A DNA stretch of 27,238 nucleotides. Origin: DATGZX01 sp035296965. GTDB lineage: Bacteria; Planctomycetota; Planctomycetia; Gemmatales; Gemmataceae. Location of the stretch: positions 1 to 27,238 of the forward strand of contig DATGZX010000221.1 of the NCBI GenBank assembly GCA_035296965.1, written 5' to 3'. The position numbers were made by a program, and so were the translations under genes. Below, one piece after another: positions 14,837 through 23,464 of the stretch (position 1 is the stretch's first letter; each line of letters begins with the position of its first letter). Below the pieces are notes generated by a model. The model worked only from the letters and a program-made list of their open reading frames with translations. It had not been told where the DNA came from and ran no database searches.

Positions 14837-15919
14837 TTACCTTCCGGCGCCTTGGACGTGATACCCGTGGGTCTTGACAGAAATGCGGTACAGGCTTTTA
14901 TCGATCGTCACGAAGAGCGTTTTTGCTTCATCTCCCAGGCCGAATTCCACGTTGCTGGGGATGCCCTTCCAATCTTCGAACAGTCCGGTTTGATGGGTAG
15001 GTCCCGTCGGCAGGAACGCCAGCTCCTTGCCTTCAGGATCGACTACCATGATTCCGGGGCGGGCCAGGCTGCGGATCGCCATGTAGAGATTCCCATTGGC
15101 ATCGAGCCTCATGCCGTCGCACCCATTCTCTTTTCCGAAGTCCACGAGGGTCTTGCGCTTGCCTGCCACGCGGCCCTCCTCGTCAAGCGGGAAGGCGTAG
15201 ATCTTCATGGCGCCACGTTTGGGCTCGGGATCTTTCGGAGAAAGGCGATTACCGCCGTTGTTGTGATCGGCAATGTAAAGCGTCTTGTTGTCCGGGCTCA
15301 AGGCAAGGCCGTTCGGTTTCTCAACATCGTGAGTGATTTCAATGACGGTCCCATCTTCCTCAATACGGTAGACGGCCTCCTGAGATAACTCCCTTGGCTC
15401 TATACCGCCGTAGCGCGGATCGGTGAAATAAATCCTGCCTTTCGCATCGACGCAGAGATCGTTTGGCGAATTCAAGCGCTTGCCGTTGTAACGATCGGCG
15501 ATGACTTCGCTCTTGGCAGTCTTCAGGTCCCAGCGGCGGATGCAACGGCCTCCTCCGTCCGCGCCGTCACAGGAAAGGAGATTGCCCTTCAGGTCAAAGG
15601 TCAATCCATTGGACTTGAAGGCCTTATCCGTGAAAACAGTGGTTTTTTTGGTTTTTGGGTCGAAATGAAGGATCATGCCATTATCTTTGCCAAACGGCAT
15701 ATCCGTGAAGTAAATCGTCCCATCGGGCGCGACCGCAGGGCCCTCGGTGAGGCCGCTATTCAGCTTAGCCTTGCGGGTGTGCAGCAATTCCAGCTTGGCG
15801 CCCTTGGGGAAAATCGGGTTATCCGCCGGATCGCTAGCCCAGGACGGGTTGCTCGATCCGTTGATCAGGCACCAGCAACAAAAGAGAGTTTTGAAGATGG
15901 CTCTGACTGGTTTGATCAT
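14837..15919 (-). CDS. SMP-30/gluconolactonase family protein, secreted
   Basis: The 360-aa protein opens with a signal peptide: basic MIKPVRAIFK, then a hydrophobic core and a likely cleavage after SWA or WAS near residue 28. The propeller has the family's metal ligands by position: Glu 59 in TEGP, Asn 153 in SPNDL, Asn 203 in KPNGL and Asp 268 in CDGM. Lactone hydrolysis is the usual activity of the family. The export signal suggests periplasmic action on a sugar lactone whose product the adjacent transporter could import. The ATG overlaps the TGA of the DUF1501 remnant (ATGA at 15916-15919). Confidence 0.9.
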   Translation of the reverse strand: MIKPVRAIFKTLFCCWCLINGSSNPSWASDPADNPIFPKGAKLELLHTRKAKLNSGLTEGPAVAPDGTIYFTDMPFGKDNGMILHFDPKTKKTTVFTDKAFKSNGLTFDLKGNLLSCDGADGGGRCIRRWDLKTAKSEVIADRYNGKRLNSPNDLCVDAKGRIYFTDPRYGGIEPRELSQEAVYRIEEDGTVIEITHDVEKPNGLALSPDNKTLYIADHNNGGNRLSPKDPEPKRGAMKIYAFPLDEEGRVAGKRKTLVDFGKENGCDGMRLDANGNLYMAIRSLARPGIMVVDPEGKELAFLPTGPTHQTGLFEDWKGIPSNVEFGLGDEAKTLFVTIDKSLYRISVKTHGYHVQGAGR

Positions 15920-16125
15920 GCGAGAATCCCTTTCCTAGTATGAGCTTCGTTGACGCCGGTCAGTTTCTCCATGAGGCAATTTTGAGCGAAGGAGGGTCCA
16001 TTGTAATGGAGTCCCAGGAGATAAAGGATCGTCGCGTGCCAATCGCGTGCGCTTGGCCGATTCTCCACTGCCGCCAGCCCGAGTTCGTCCGTCGCACCAT
16101 AAACGGAGCCGCCGAACGCCGTCAA
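15916..16125 (-). pseudogene. DUF1501 C-terminal remnant
   Basis: Read on the minus strand, about 65 residues match the C-terminus of planctomycete DUF1501 (sulfatase-like) proteins: FGGSVYGATDELGLAAVENR, then HATILYLLGL, LMEKLTGVNEA and a final KGILA. An in-frame stop about 30 nt upstream of the recognisable part (near 16155) cuts it off, and the preceding 500 bp shows no DUF1501 coding on this strand. The full family is about 450 residues, so roughly 85% is lost. The ATGA overlap with SMP-30 suggests it was once the upstream gene of the same operon. Confidence 0.75.
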
Positions 16126-16155
16126 GAACTTCGACCTTGGAGAAACGGCTCAGGA

Positions 16156-16682
16156 GACAGACTTCGGTTTCCTTTCGCGAGGGCTTGGCACAGTTTCTCA
16201 CGGCGCAGGTCTGGAAGCAAGTCAATCATCTTTGGCTTCTGGCGCAGTTGGCTGCGCGCTGGACCGTGCAGCCCTCGGCTCCGGTCTTGTTGACCGTGAC
16301 CTGATGTTGCGGCAATTCGGAAGACGAGCGTTTCGCCACGGTGCGGGCCTTCTCAGTGGCCCGTCATTAGAAGCAGCATCGGCAGCGCGGCTCCCTTGCT
16401 GCGAGGTCACAATGCCTTCCACTGCTCCCCAGGCGCCGGCTGGCGGGACGCCCGGCGAGCCTGGCCCCTCGTGACACCTCCTGAGCCCGAACGACTAAGC
16501 CGGCCTATTCCGCACAACCGGCATAACCCCCAAAGTTTTTGCATCCTTGCCGACGCGCACGGAGAACACAAATTGCCGGCGCCGCATGAGCCGTTAGACT
16601 TGAAAGTAGATTTCTTGAGGCGCGCTGAATCTTTGTGTTGTCCGCCTCGCCGAGCACGCGAGTCGGTACAGGAGGTGTAAAG
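16156..16682. other. Degenerate non-coding stretch before a small gene
   Basis: About 530 bp between the DUF1501 remnant and the small gene at 16683. Short frames on both strands are present but none has a recognisable product, convincing ribosome-binding site or consistent codon use. The left part may hold decayed upstream operon sequence. The right part (about 16500-16680) is probably the promoter and leader of the small gene. I see no tRNA, CRISPR or transposon end. Confidence 0.4.
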
Positions 16683-16874
16683 ATGGGGATTTCAGGCGTC
16701 GGAAGTCAGGCAATCGTGTCTGCGCTGCCTCAGGCTGCCGCATTATCCGGGGGCAAAGGCACAGCAAACACAGCACCACCCAAATCGGCAGCTCCGGCCG
16801 CAACCGTTGGCACGGACGGTGACGGGGATCATGATGGTTCCGGGGGCGGCGGCAAGGTGAACACGCTGGCCTAA
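16683..16874 (+). CDS. Small Asp/Gly-rich protein
   Basis: The 63-aa ORF starts MGISGVGSQAIVSALPQ after a very strong ribosome-binding site (AGGAGG, 16671-16676). An Ala/Pro linker leads to TVGTDGDGDHDGSGGGGKV and the end VNTLA. The DGDGDHDG stretch resembles a calcium-binding loop (D-x-D-G-D-x-D). Short bacterial proteins with this build, an ISGVGS-like start and an acidic loop before a short conserved tail, are known but uncharacterised. A perfect 13-bp hairpin follows at 16893. No signal peptide is obvious. It converges with the helicase gene and has no operon partner. Confidence 0.65.
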   Translation: MGISGVGSQAIVSALPQAAALSGGKGTANTAPPKSAAPAATVGTDGDGDHDGSGGGGKVNTLA

Positions 16875-16892
16875 ACCCCTTCGCGCGAATTC

Positions 16893-16920
16893 GGGAGCAA
16901 TGGCCACGGCCATTGCTCCC
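16893..16920 (+). terminator. Perfect hairpin after the small gene
   Basis: GGGAGCAATGGCC and its exact reverse complement are separated by 2 bp, giving a long stem 19 bp after the stop codon. There is no T-run after it, so it is a terminator-like or mRNA-stabilising hairpin, not a classic intrinsic terminator. Lying between convergent genes, it could act on both strands. Confidence 0.6.
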
Positions 16921-17025
16921 TCACAGCCCTCCACCTCCCACCCGCGGCAAGAATATCCCAGGAACTCGTGAAAGGTCAGCCTTACCGTGTATAGTGGGCT
17001 AGCCGAGGTCAGCCCATCGCTTTGA

Positions 17026-18276
17026 TTACCCCCGGTGTCTGCGTCGGCGCTCTTGTCCCTTCTTGCCGAATTGTTTCGAGACGTGCGGACTCGATGCTGC
17101 CCGCCTTCCGCGGGGTCGCTGATCCCTTCTGCCTGCGCCGTCGGACGCAGCCATGGTGTAGTCAAAGTCCGGTAAGATGATTCGCGGTAGCCGTTGGCCA
17201 ATCTGGCGCTCGATCTGCATGAGCGACTCTTCCTCGCCTGGGGAGACCATCACCCAGGCGTCGCCCTCGGCTCCCGCTCGGGCCGTGCGGCCGATCCGGT
17301 GGACATAGTCGTCGGGCACCGTGGGTACGTCATAACTGATGACGTGAGTGATGTGTTCCACATCCAGGCCCCGCGCCGCGATATTGGTTGCCACGAGCAC
17401 CTGATAGTCGCACCGGCGAAACGCTTCCATGGCCTTGTTCCGCTGAGGCTGTGTGAGGTCGCTATGCAGCTGACCGACCCCGAGGCCATCGGCCGCGATG
17501 ATCCGTGCCAGGTTCCGAGCTGAGCGCTTGGTCCGGGTGAACACCAATACCGAGGGCATTTCCGTGTGACGCAGGAGGTAACGCAGGAGGGCCGTCTTGA
17601 GTTGCTCCGGCACGGGATAAGCTGCCTGTGTGATACCCACAGCAGGGGCATTTCGGTGTCCGATGGCGATCCGGACCGGATCGCGCAGGATATCTTGTGC
17701 CAACCGAGCGATCACCGGCGGCATGGTGGCGGAGGTCAGCAGGGTCTGGCGGCGCGCCGGCAGGCGCGAAAGGATGCGCTTCAGGTCGGGCAAAAAGCCC
17801 ATATCGAGCATTCGGTCGGCCTCGTCCAGAACGAGGGTGTGTACGTGGTCGAAGCGCGGCTGGTTCTGCCGCATGTGGTCCAGAAGCCGGCCCGGCGTAG
17901 CGACAAGCACTTCGACGCCGGCCCGCAATGCCTTTTCTTGAGGGCCCATGGCCGCGCCGCCCACAAGGACTCCCACCCGTAGCGGCGTGTGGTAGGCCAA
18001 GCCCAGAAAGACCTCGTCGATCTGCTGCGCCAACTCGCGGGTCGGCGTGATGACGAGTACTTGCGTGGCGCGACGGGGGAGGTTCAGGAGCCGGTGGAGG
18101 ATGGGCAGAAGGTAGGCCGCCGTCTTGCCGGTGCCCGTTTGTGCGGTGGCCAGGAGGTCGCGGCCGGCAAGGATAGGTGGAATCGCCGCTTCCTGGATGG
18201 CCGTGGGTTGGACGTAGCGCATGTCGCGCGTAGCCTGCACGAGCGAAGGGTCGAGGCCCAGCGTTTTGAACGGCAT
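17026..18276 (-). CDS. DEAD-box ATP-dependent RNA helicase (RhlE-like)
   Basis: The 416-aa protein contains the Q motif (QPTAIQ, 23-28), motif I AQTGTGKT (45-52), Ia PTRELA (78-83), TPGR (127-130), DEAD (151-154) and SAT (182-184). The C-terminal RecA domain shows VLVFTRTKRSARNLA, ATNIAARGLDVE and HRIGRTARAG. A basic tail rich in Arg and Lys (about 375-416) probably binds RNA non-specifically. Size and tail fit RhlE-type helicases acting in ribosome assembly or mRNA turnover. GAGGAGAG lies just upstream of the ATG at 18276. It stands alone on this strand with a 547-bp upstream region, in which a leader could mediate cold or stress control. Confidence 0.95.
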   Translation of the reverse strand: MPFKTLGLDPSLVQATRDMRYVQPTAIQEAAIPPILAGRDLLATAQTGTGKTAAYLLPILHRLLNLPRRATQVLVITPTRELAQQIDEVFLGLAYHTPLRVGVLVGGAAMGPQEKALRAGVEVLVATPGRLLDHMRQNQPRFDHVHTLVLDEADRMLDMGFLPDLKRILSRLPARRQTLLTSATMPPVIARLAQDILRDPVRIAIGHRNAPAVGITQAAYPVPEQLKTALLRYLLRHTEMPSVLVFTRTKRSARNLARIIAADGLGVGQLHSDLTQPQRNKAMEAFRRCDYQVLVATNIAARGLDVEHITHVISYDVPTVPDDYVHRIGRTARAGAEGDAWVMVSPGEEESLMQIERQIGQRLPRIILPDFDYTMAASDGAGRRDQRPRGRRAASSPHVSKQFGKKGQERRRRHRG

Positions 18277-18823
18277 AGCACTCTCCTCGGGTAGTTAGTC
18301 TCTTTCTTCGCCCAACCACGAACGCATCGACTGAATCGGCCGGCCCTGCGCATCAGGTGCGTGGGGGAATGCGCATTCAAGATGATCCAGTTCACGCAAT
18401 CATATCGACCGGCCAACAAGTCCGCTTGGACAAGTACCAAGGGATCCGAAGCAATCAGGGTGAATCTCCGAAAGACATCGGAGACAGTCTATTGGCGACA
18501 ACTTCCCCGCAAAGCAGGGCCATTTTTTCGGGGAGCAGGCGCGGCAAAGGAGCAGGGTCTTTCCCCTGAACTTCTCCGCAAGATACGCAGACGTTGTTGG
18601 GCGAAATCGTACCCACACCCTGCGTGGTTCGCCAAGAAGTTTTTGCCTGGCATGTGGCAAGGAGGTTACGCCGGCATCGGGCAACGCCTGCATAACAAGA
18701 AATAAGGCGCCAGCGCTCGTGCGGGAAATTCGACTGTAGAAAGGATGAAAGGCGTGCTTCGGCGGGCAGAGTTGCTGTGGGTGCAAGCGGCCCGCCACGC
18801 AGCGATCGTTCGCACCATTTCGA
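18277..18823. other. Intergenic region with a hairpin, no clear gene
   Basis: The region lies between the end of the GT41-like gene (18824) and the start of the helicase gene (18276), both on the minus strand. It holds a perfect inverted repeat TCTCCGA-N6-TCGGAGA (18465-18484), possibly in the helicase leader, and a CCCCG...CGGGG pair nearby with an A/T run (about 18510-18540). A 114-codon plus-strand frame (18361-18705) has no recognised family and no good ribosome-binding site. A long minus-strand frame running on into the GT41 gene looks like a shadow. Confidence 0.4.
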
Positions 18824-20596
18824 TCAGAGAATGCGGATCGGTTTTCGGTTCGTCTCCATCTTGAGTCGGTCGTGGTTGGCAATGAGGAACTCGATCGCGC
18901 GGCGGAAGGACGGTGCTTCTGCGTCACTGAATACTGTCGCGTTGAGGTCAACAGTCTGAATTCGTGTTGTCAACTGCGCGCGCCATGCGTCGTCGTGGAT
19001 CAGCCGCAGCGCCGTTGCCAGGTATTCATCTTCACTATGAGTAATCAATTCGTCCAGGCCCACACGCCGGAGCATGCCAGCGCTAATCCGGTTGTACCAT
19101 TTGTCGCCCTGCCATGCTACGGTTGGTTTGCGCACGAAGAGGCTGTCCGAAACGACGTTGGAGCCTCCAAAGTGATAAGTATCGAGGGTGAAATCGCCCT
19201 CTTCCATCAGACCCATGTATTCCGAATAGTGCAGGAATGGCATGATCTCAAGGATAGCGGACGTCCCTGCCAGCGCCTCTCGCACGGTGGCCACGAAAGG
19301 TAGATAACTGTTCTCCATATCAAGCACAGCGGGAAAGAACCGGAATCGCACCGGCCGCCGCACTTGGTCGAGAAGCTTACGGAGCGTCGCCAGAAAACGG
19401 GCATTCAGTTTTTGACCCGAAGAAGGGAAGTTGATAATGATATCTGAAGTGCTCTTCTTCCGGCCGGTCAGCTCGTAGTTCGGCCGATTGTGGATGGCGC
19501 CCATTCCCGGGAGTAACAACAATCGCTCCGAATAGTTCCTTTGGCCGTCAGAATCTTCGACCTCCACACCGCTCATGAAGTAATCGATCTCCGACCCCCA
19601 GGTACTCACCGGGTGCCCCGTCCCGCAAATCTGGATGGGCGCGATCCGGTAGTTGGACAGCATAATGCTTGGCAGGGTCATGCCGATGTCAGGAAAATAG
19701 ACAACCGCAAAATCGTTCGTTTGCAGGGGACCAACGTCAAGACTTAGGTCGCGGAATTCCAGATGGTGGACCTCGTCGAAAAGGCTGAAGTCAAGGTGTT
19801 CACGCCGAAGACAATGGAAGAAAGTCAGATGGAACCGGTCCTTCAGCGAGCGCACGTAACCGGATAGAGTCCGAAACACAGAGTGGGTCGGCTCCCACAT
19901 ATCGCTGATGATCGCGATCTTTCGAGGGTTTGGCCGGTTATTGCAGTAGAGCTGAGTCGAGCGTCGCACCACCTGGTTGAGGAACGGCTTAACATGTCGA
20001 TCAATCGATTCGTCCACATAAGTTGACCCGAAATATGGCTCCGTGATGTCAGGGGTGAGCGGCATGCGTTCATCGCGGTAGTTGAGATGCTCCGCCATGT
20101 GCCGGCATACGTCGTCGCGAACTAACCCGCTCTTGTAGAGGTTGCAGAATCGACAATACCACTGCGCGGCCAGAATTGGCTGAACATCAAAAAACGGCCG
20201 GACATCGAACCGCACAATGTTTCGGGCCGAATAAAGCGTCAGGATCTTCACAAGGTTCGAGGGCTGGTAGCGTAGCAGCTCCAGGAAACCATCCGTATTG
20301 CGGAACGGCGTCATCGCCGTGAGATTCGAAATCAATTCATTGAGGGACACAAAATGGGCTATGTACTGCTCAGGGATCACGTAATCGGGCTGAGTGAAAA
20401 TCGTGAGGAAGACCTTGACGAATTGGATGATGCTGGCTCGATTGTCGTCGTTGAGTTCCAAGTACGTTGTGTGGCCCAGGTAGTCAAATACGCTGCAAAG
20501 GGAGGCCGTCAGCGTGTCGTGCTCGCCATTAAGGTAAAGCTGGAGCAATTCGCGAGATTCGACTTGAACACTGCCGGGAACAGAGGGCTTCAGCAT
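18824..20596 (-). CDS. HMW1C-like N-glycosyltransferase (GT41 family)
   Basis: The 590-aa protein has an all-alpha N-terminal half (about 1-220) and a GT-B C-terminal half. Compared from memory with Actinobacillus HMW1C/NGT, the matching segments are: EPTHSVFRT (235-243); FDEVHHLE (273-280); YFPDIGMTLPSIMLSNYRIAP (300-320); GHPVSTWGSEIDYF (327-340); YSERLLLLP (355-363); QKLNARFLATLRKL (395-408), whose Lys 396 aligns with the UDP-binding Lys 441; and FGGSNVVSDSLF (476-487), whose Asp 484 fits the conserved nucleotide-binding Asp. Length is close to HMW1C (about 620). There are no TPRs and no signal peptide, consistent with cytoplasmic action on N-X-S/T sequons. AGGAG precedes the ATG at 20596. 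The sugar donor and the real substrate are unknown; O-GlcNAc-transferase-like activity is the main alternative. Confidence 0.85.
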   Translation of the reverse strand: MLKPSVPGSVQVESRELLQLYLNGEHDTLTASLCSVFDYLGHTTYLELNDDNRASIIQFVKVFLTIFTQPDYVIPEQYIAHFVSLNELISNLTAMTPFRNTDGFLELLRYQPSNLVKILTLYSARNIVRFDVRPFFDVQPILAAQWYCRFCNLYKSGLVRDDVCRHMAEHLNYRDERMPLTPDITEPYFGSTYVDESIDRHVKPFLNQVVRRSTQLYCNNRPNPRKIAIISDMWEPTHSVFRTLSGYVRSLKDRFHLTFFHCLRREHLDFSLFDEVHHLEFRDLSLDVGPLQTNDFAVVYFPDIGMTLPSIMLSNYRIAPIQICGTGHPVSTWGSEIDYFMSGVEVEDSDGQRNYSERLLLLPGMGAIHNRPNYELTGRKKSTSDIIINFPSSGQKLNARFLATLRKLLDQVRRPVRFRFFPAVLDMENSYLPFVATVREALAGTSAILEIMPFLHYSEYMGLMEEGDFTLDTYHFGGSNVVSDSLFVRKPTVAWQGDKWYNRISAGMLRRVGLDELITHSEDEYLATALRLIHDDAWRAQLTTRIQTVDLNATVFSDAEAPSFRRAIEFLIANHDRLKMETNRKPIRIL

Positions 20597-20864
20597 GGAT
20601 TCTCCTGTTGCAGATGAAGCGTATCACGGGTGACCTGTCATAGTCCTATGAATTAAGTAGCACAAATATATCATTGCTTCCACATCAGTTTCGCCCAGAT
20701 GATGCTCTGAAGTCATAGGTCGTGAGCCCGATCTTTAAGGACTGCGACGTATGTCGCATGCGCGGGCCAGCAGAACCAAAGCCAACTCATGCAGACTCCC
20801 AACGACGTGAAGCACGGGCCGGTATAGTGATTCTCGCTAGAACCGGCTTCCGAGGGAGCTATCT
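20597..20864 (-). promoter_or_regulatory. Spacer between the two glycosyltransferase genes
   Basis: This 268-bp stretch separates the GT4-methyltransferase stop (20865) from the GT41-like start (20596). It contains a short hairpin TGCGAC-GTAT-GTCGCA (20743-20758) without a T-run. It could hold a separate promoter for the GT41-like gene or just be a long untranslated spacer. The pair may therefore not be one tight operon. Confidence 0.35.
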
Positions 20865-22787
20865 TCACTGGTTGCAGGCATTCTGCATTCCGCAGATCGT
20901 ATAGTGTCTCAGGTGATTGGGGACGTGCCAAGTGAACGAAGGATCGGGGACATGATGAATCGGCTCGACGGTGCCGCGCCATGCAACGCCCATGATCTGC
21001 GCTGTCATGTAGACCAGGGTCTTCCAGCCGCACTGGCGAAGGTATTCCAAACCGTGCGCCACGTCGGGGGAGGCAAGGTCGTGAAAGAGAATGACTGCAT
21101 CATCTTCAGCGTGCTCGGCGCACACGGCAGCGTCGAAGACCGGGTAGGGGGCTTCGTGATTGCCGTCGATAAAGAAGAAGGGCCATTTCCGGTTGTATTC
21201 CCGGCTTAGACTGTGAACATGAGACGGGCTAAGGCCCGCAACCAAGTTTACACGCGCGCGAACGCCGGCTGCGTCCAAGGACTGTTGGATATTTTCGAGG
21301 AAATCCGGTCTGGCCAGCACCGGATCGATGACGTCCACGTGAACGCCCCCAAGGGCAAGGTGGCAAACGGACCATCCCAGCCAGCAACCGATTTCTAGGG
21401 CCTCCTTCCCTTTAAATCGTCGGGCCATGTTGTACAGGATGTGTGCCTCATCCCTGTTGGCGAAGCCCGTGTCCGGCACCCGGCGATCCACATACCAATT
21501 GTGAGGAATGCCGCGACGTAGATGCTGCCACGACGCTTTTTCCGGATCGCCGACGTCTAAATGTGGAAAACAAGGATCGGGACGGACTACTTCCAGCCCA
21601 GGAGAAATGTAATCGCGCGGCGGCATCACGGCACGCTGGATGACCTGCATGGTTAGATGGAGCATCCGCTCCTCTCGAAATAACTTCTCCGCCCGAGTGC
21701 GGCAAGCCTGGCCTGCTTGGCAGCGCAATTGCGCGTTCGTCGTCCATTCCTTCAATGTCGAAACTATTTCACGGACCGTGCCAGATCGATCAGTCTGAGG
21801 TGACGGAAGCAACTTGCCGGAACCTCCCAGCTCTTCGGGAATTCCGCTAACTGAAGAGGCCACCACTGGCAGGCCCTTTGCCATTGCTTCCATGATGACC
21901 AATGGCATGCCTTCACAAAACGATGGAAGCGCAAAGGCATCGCTAGCGTCTAACCAATCGGCGACATCCCAGCGCTGCCCTAGCATCTTGACGTGCTCGG
22001 CAACGCCAGTGGAGTGAAGCATGTCCGCCAGTTCCCTCTGAAGCGAACCGGTCCCGATCCAGGCGAAGTATAGACGCGGCCAAACCGGGCTCTTTCGCAG
22101 TTCCGCAACAGCCTCGGCGAGAACTCGGTGCCCCTTCACTGGTTCCAGACGACCAACAGTTAGACAAACCACAGCGTCCTCAGGGATACCAGCCTCTTTT
22201 CGCAGACGCTCGCGAACATGCGGGCGCTGGGGCTCAAAAAACGATGCTGGCCTGCCGTAATGAATAAGATCTCCCTTTCCTACGGCAAGCCGATACTGTC
22301 GGTGCAGTAAATCGAGGTTGTCCTGAGACACTGCAATCACGGCCTTTGCCTGTTTGTAGTGCTCTTCGAGATGATAAAGGTACCAGGCAACCTCAGGCAC
22401 AACGGCTTCCAATACCGCGACGTAACCTTCCACGACAATAAAAGGGAGGTTTCGGCGAATTGCCACCGTTTTGGCGGCAATATGTGAGAATGGAGAACAA
22501 TTGGTAAAAAGCACAACGTCCGGACACGTGACACTAAACGCACGATCCGCATCTTCCATATTTACGGAGTTTCGCACACAATCACGACGACTGTGAAACC
22601 CAAGCCAATGGTGCTTGACGCCAAGCTCCCGTTGCCTGGCAATCATGGGACTCTGGGACTCGCTTTGTACGCATGTCACATCATATCCAATCCGGGCAAG
22701 CTCACACAGGATCGCGTGATTATAAACAGCCACCCCGCCCTCGTCGGGATCGTCCGTGTACACGACGACACGCCTAAGCTGCGTCAT
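20865..22787 (-). CDS. GT4 glycosyltransferase fused to a SAM-dependent methyltransferase
   Basis: The 640-aa protein has an N-terminal GT4/GT-B domain (about 1-400) with DEGGVAVYNHAILCELARIGYDV near the start. It also shows VGRLEPVKGHRVLAEAV, the donor-side GQRWDVADWL and the E-x7-E-type motif FCEGMPLVIMEAMAKGLPVV. After a linker with NWYVDRRVPDTGF, the C-terminal ~200 residues form a class I methyltransferase: ALEIGCWLGWSVCHLALG (SAM site), VDVIDPV, FFFIDGNHEAPYPVFD and ILFHD, as in the Methyltransf_24 family. One polypeptide could thus add and methylate a sugar. The start at 22787 has only a weak ribosome-binding site. It lies upstream of the HMW1C-like gene and is divergent from the giant surface-protein gene. 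Confidence 0.88.
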   Translation of the reverse strand: MTQLRRVVVYTDDPDEGGVAVYNHAILCELARIGYDVTCVQSESQSPMIARQRELGVKHHWLGFHSRRDCVRNSVNMEDADRAFSVTCPDVVLFTNCSPFSHIAAKTVAIRRNLPFIVVEGYVAVLEAVVPEVAWYLYHLEEHYKQAKAVIAVSQDNLDLLHRQYRLAVGKGDLIHYGRPASFFEPQRPHVRERLRKEAGIPEDAVVCLTVGRLEPVKGHRVLAEAVAELRKSPVWPRLYFAWIGTGSLQRELADMLHSTGVAEHVKMLGQRWDVADWLDASDAFALPSFCEGMPLVIMEAMAKGLPVVASSVSGIPEELGGSGKLLPSPQTDRSGTVREIVSTLKEWTTNAQLRCQAGQACRTRAEKLFREERMLHLTMQVIQRAVMPPRDYISPGLEVVRPDPCFPHLDVGDPEKASWQHLRRGIPHNWYVDRRVPDTGFANRDEAHILYNMARRFKGKEALEIGCWLGWSVCHLALGGVHVDVIDPVLARPDFLENIQQSLDAAGVRARVNLVAGLSPSHVHSLSREYNRKWPFFFIDGNHEAPYPVFDAAVCAEHAEDDAVILFHDLASPDVAHGLEYLRQCGWKTLVYMTAQIMGVAWRGTVEPIHHVPDPSFTWHVPNHLRHYTICGMQNACNQ

Positions 22788-23464
22788 ACTCTGTTCTCAC
22801 TGTCGGTTCTTGCAGCAAATCGTCATCCCTTCCGAAGGGACTGATCACTCTGTTCGTCGGCGGAGGTGCGCCGTCGGCGTCGATCGGAAATACAAATCTT
22901 ATACCACACGAATCTTGTCCTAGCGAGCCTCATGGCTGGCACGTCCGTCTCAGCAATGCATTTCAGAGAGGCGTCAGTCCGACAGGTTGGTAAACACTTC
23001 CGACTGGGGGGAGTCTCCCATGGATGTCAGGTTGTCCCGGTCGTTGCTTTTTCGGTAAGCCGCGAAAGCTAGGATAACTTTGCAGACGATGTGAAATATT
23101 AGTGCCAATTTGTCTTTGTTTGCTGATTATTCGCGACAATAGTATTGTTTGCCAAATTCGGTTTGCCTAGGATGAGCGTCATGTCTCCGGACTGAAGGGT
23201 AATTGGGCAGATGTTGCGATTTGAACTACTTAGAATTCCTCCATCATTAGCTTGGCGTGGATAAACGCCGATGCTGCTCACTTATGTATGTCTCCATGCC
23301 CTGACACACATACGGTGCAGAAATTGAAGGATGATTCTTACACGCGGTAGAAGTCTATCAGCCGCAGCAACTTGATCACTCAGTTTCGGGAACCGTCCTT
23401 CGCACTCTGACCGCCGCGGAACAATGCTGTTACGGTAAGACTTGGCGCCTAGGAGATCTAATTC
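22788..23464. promoter_or_regulatory. 677-bp divergent intergenic region
   Basis: This region separates the leftward glycosyltransferase genes from the rightward giant surface gene and should contain both promoters. Visible elements are an inverted repeat TCCCTTC-C-GAAGGGA (22826-22840), a direct repeat ACTCTGTTC (22788-22796 and 22847-22855, 59 bp apart) and a small GGCGT...ACGCC hairpin near 23255-23270. The middle (about 23080-23330) is visibly more AT-rich than its surroundings. No -35/-10 pair can be named with confidence. Short frames here (for example 22866-23072 plus, 23099-23281 minus) have no family match. Confidence 0.5.

Noticed and set aside
16232..16474. A degraded DUF1501 N-terminus on the plus strand
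   Set aside because: A short stretch (FGRRAFRHGAGLLSGPSL) recalls a twin-arginine leader, but it is on the opposite strand to the C-terminal remnant and the match is too short to support.
17462..18319. A 285-codon minus-strand frame overlapping the helicase
   Set aside because: It is an out-of-frame shadow; the helicase frame has all DEAD-box motifs.
18361..18705. A 114-codon plus-strand frame upstream of the helicase
   Set aside because: No recognised family, no convincing ribosome-binding site and uneven composition; kept only as part of the intergenic description.
23099..23281. A 60-codon minus-strand frame in the divergent intergenic region
   Set aside because: It starts at GTG without a ribosome-binding site and has no family match.
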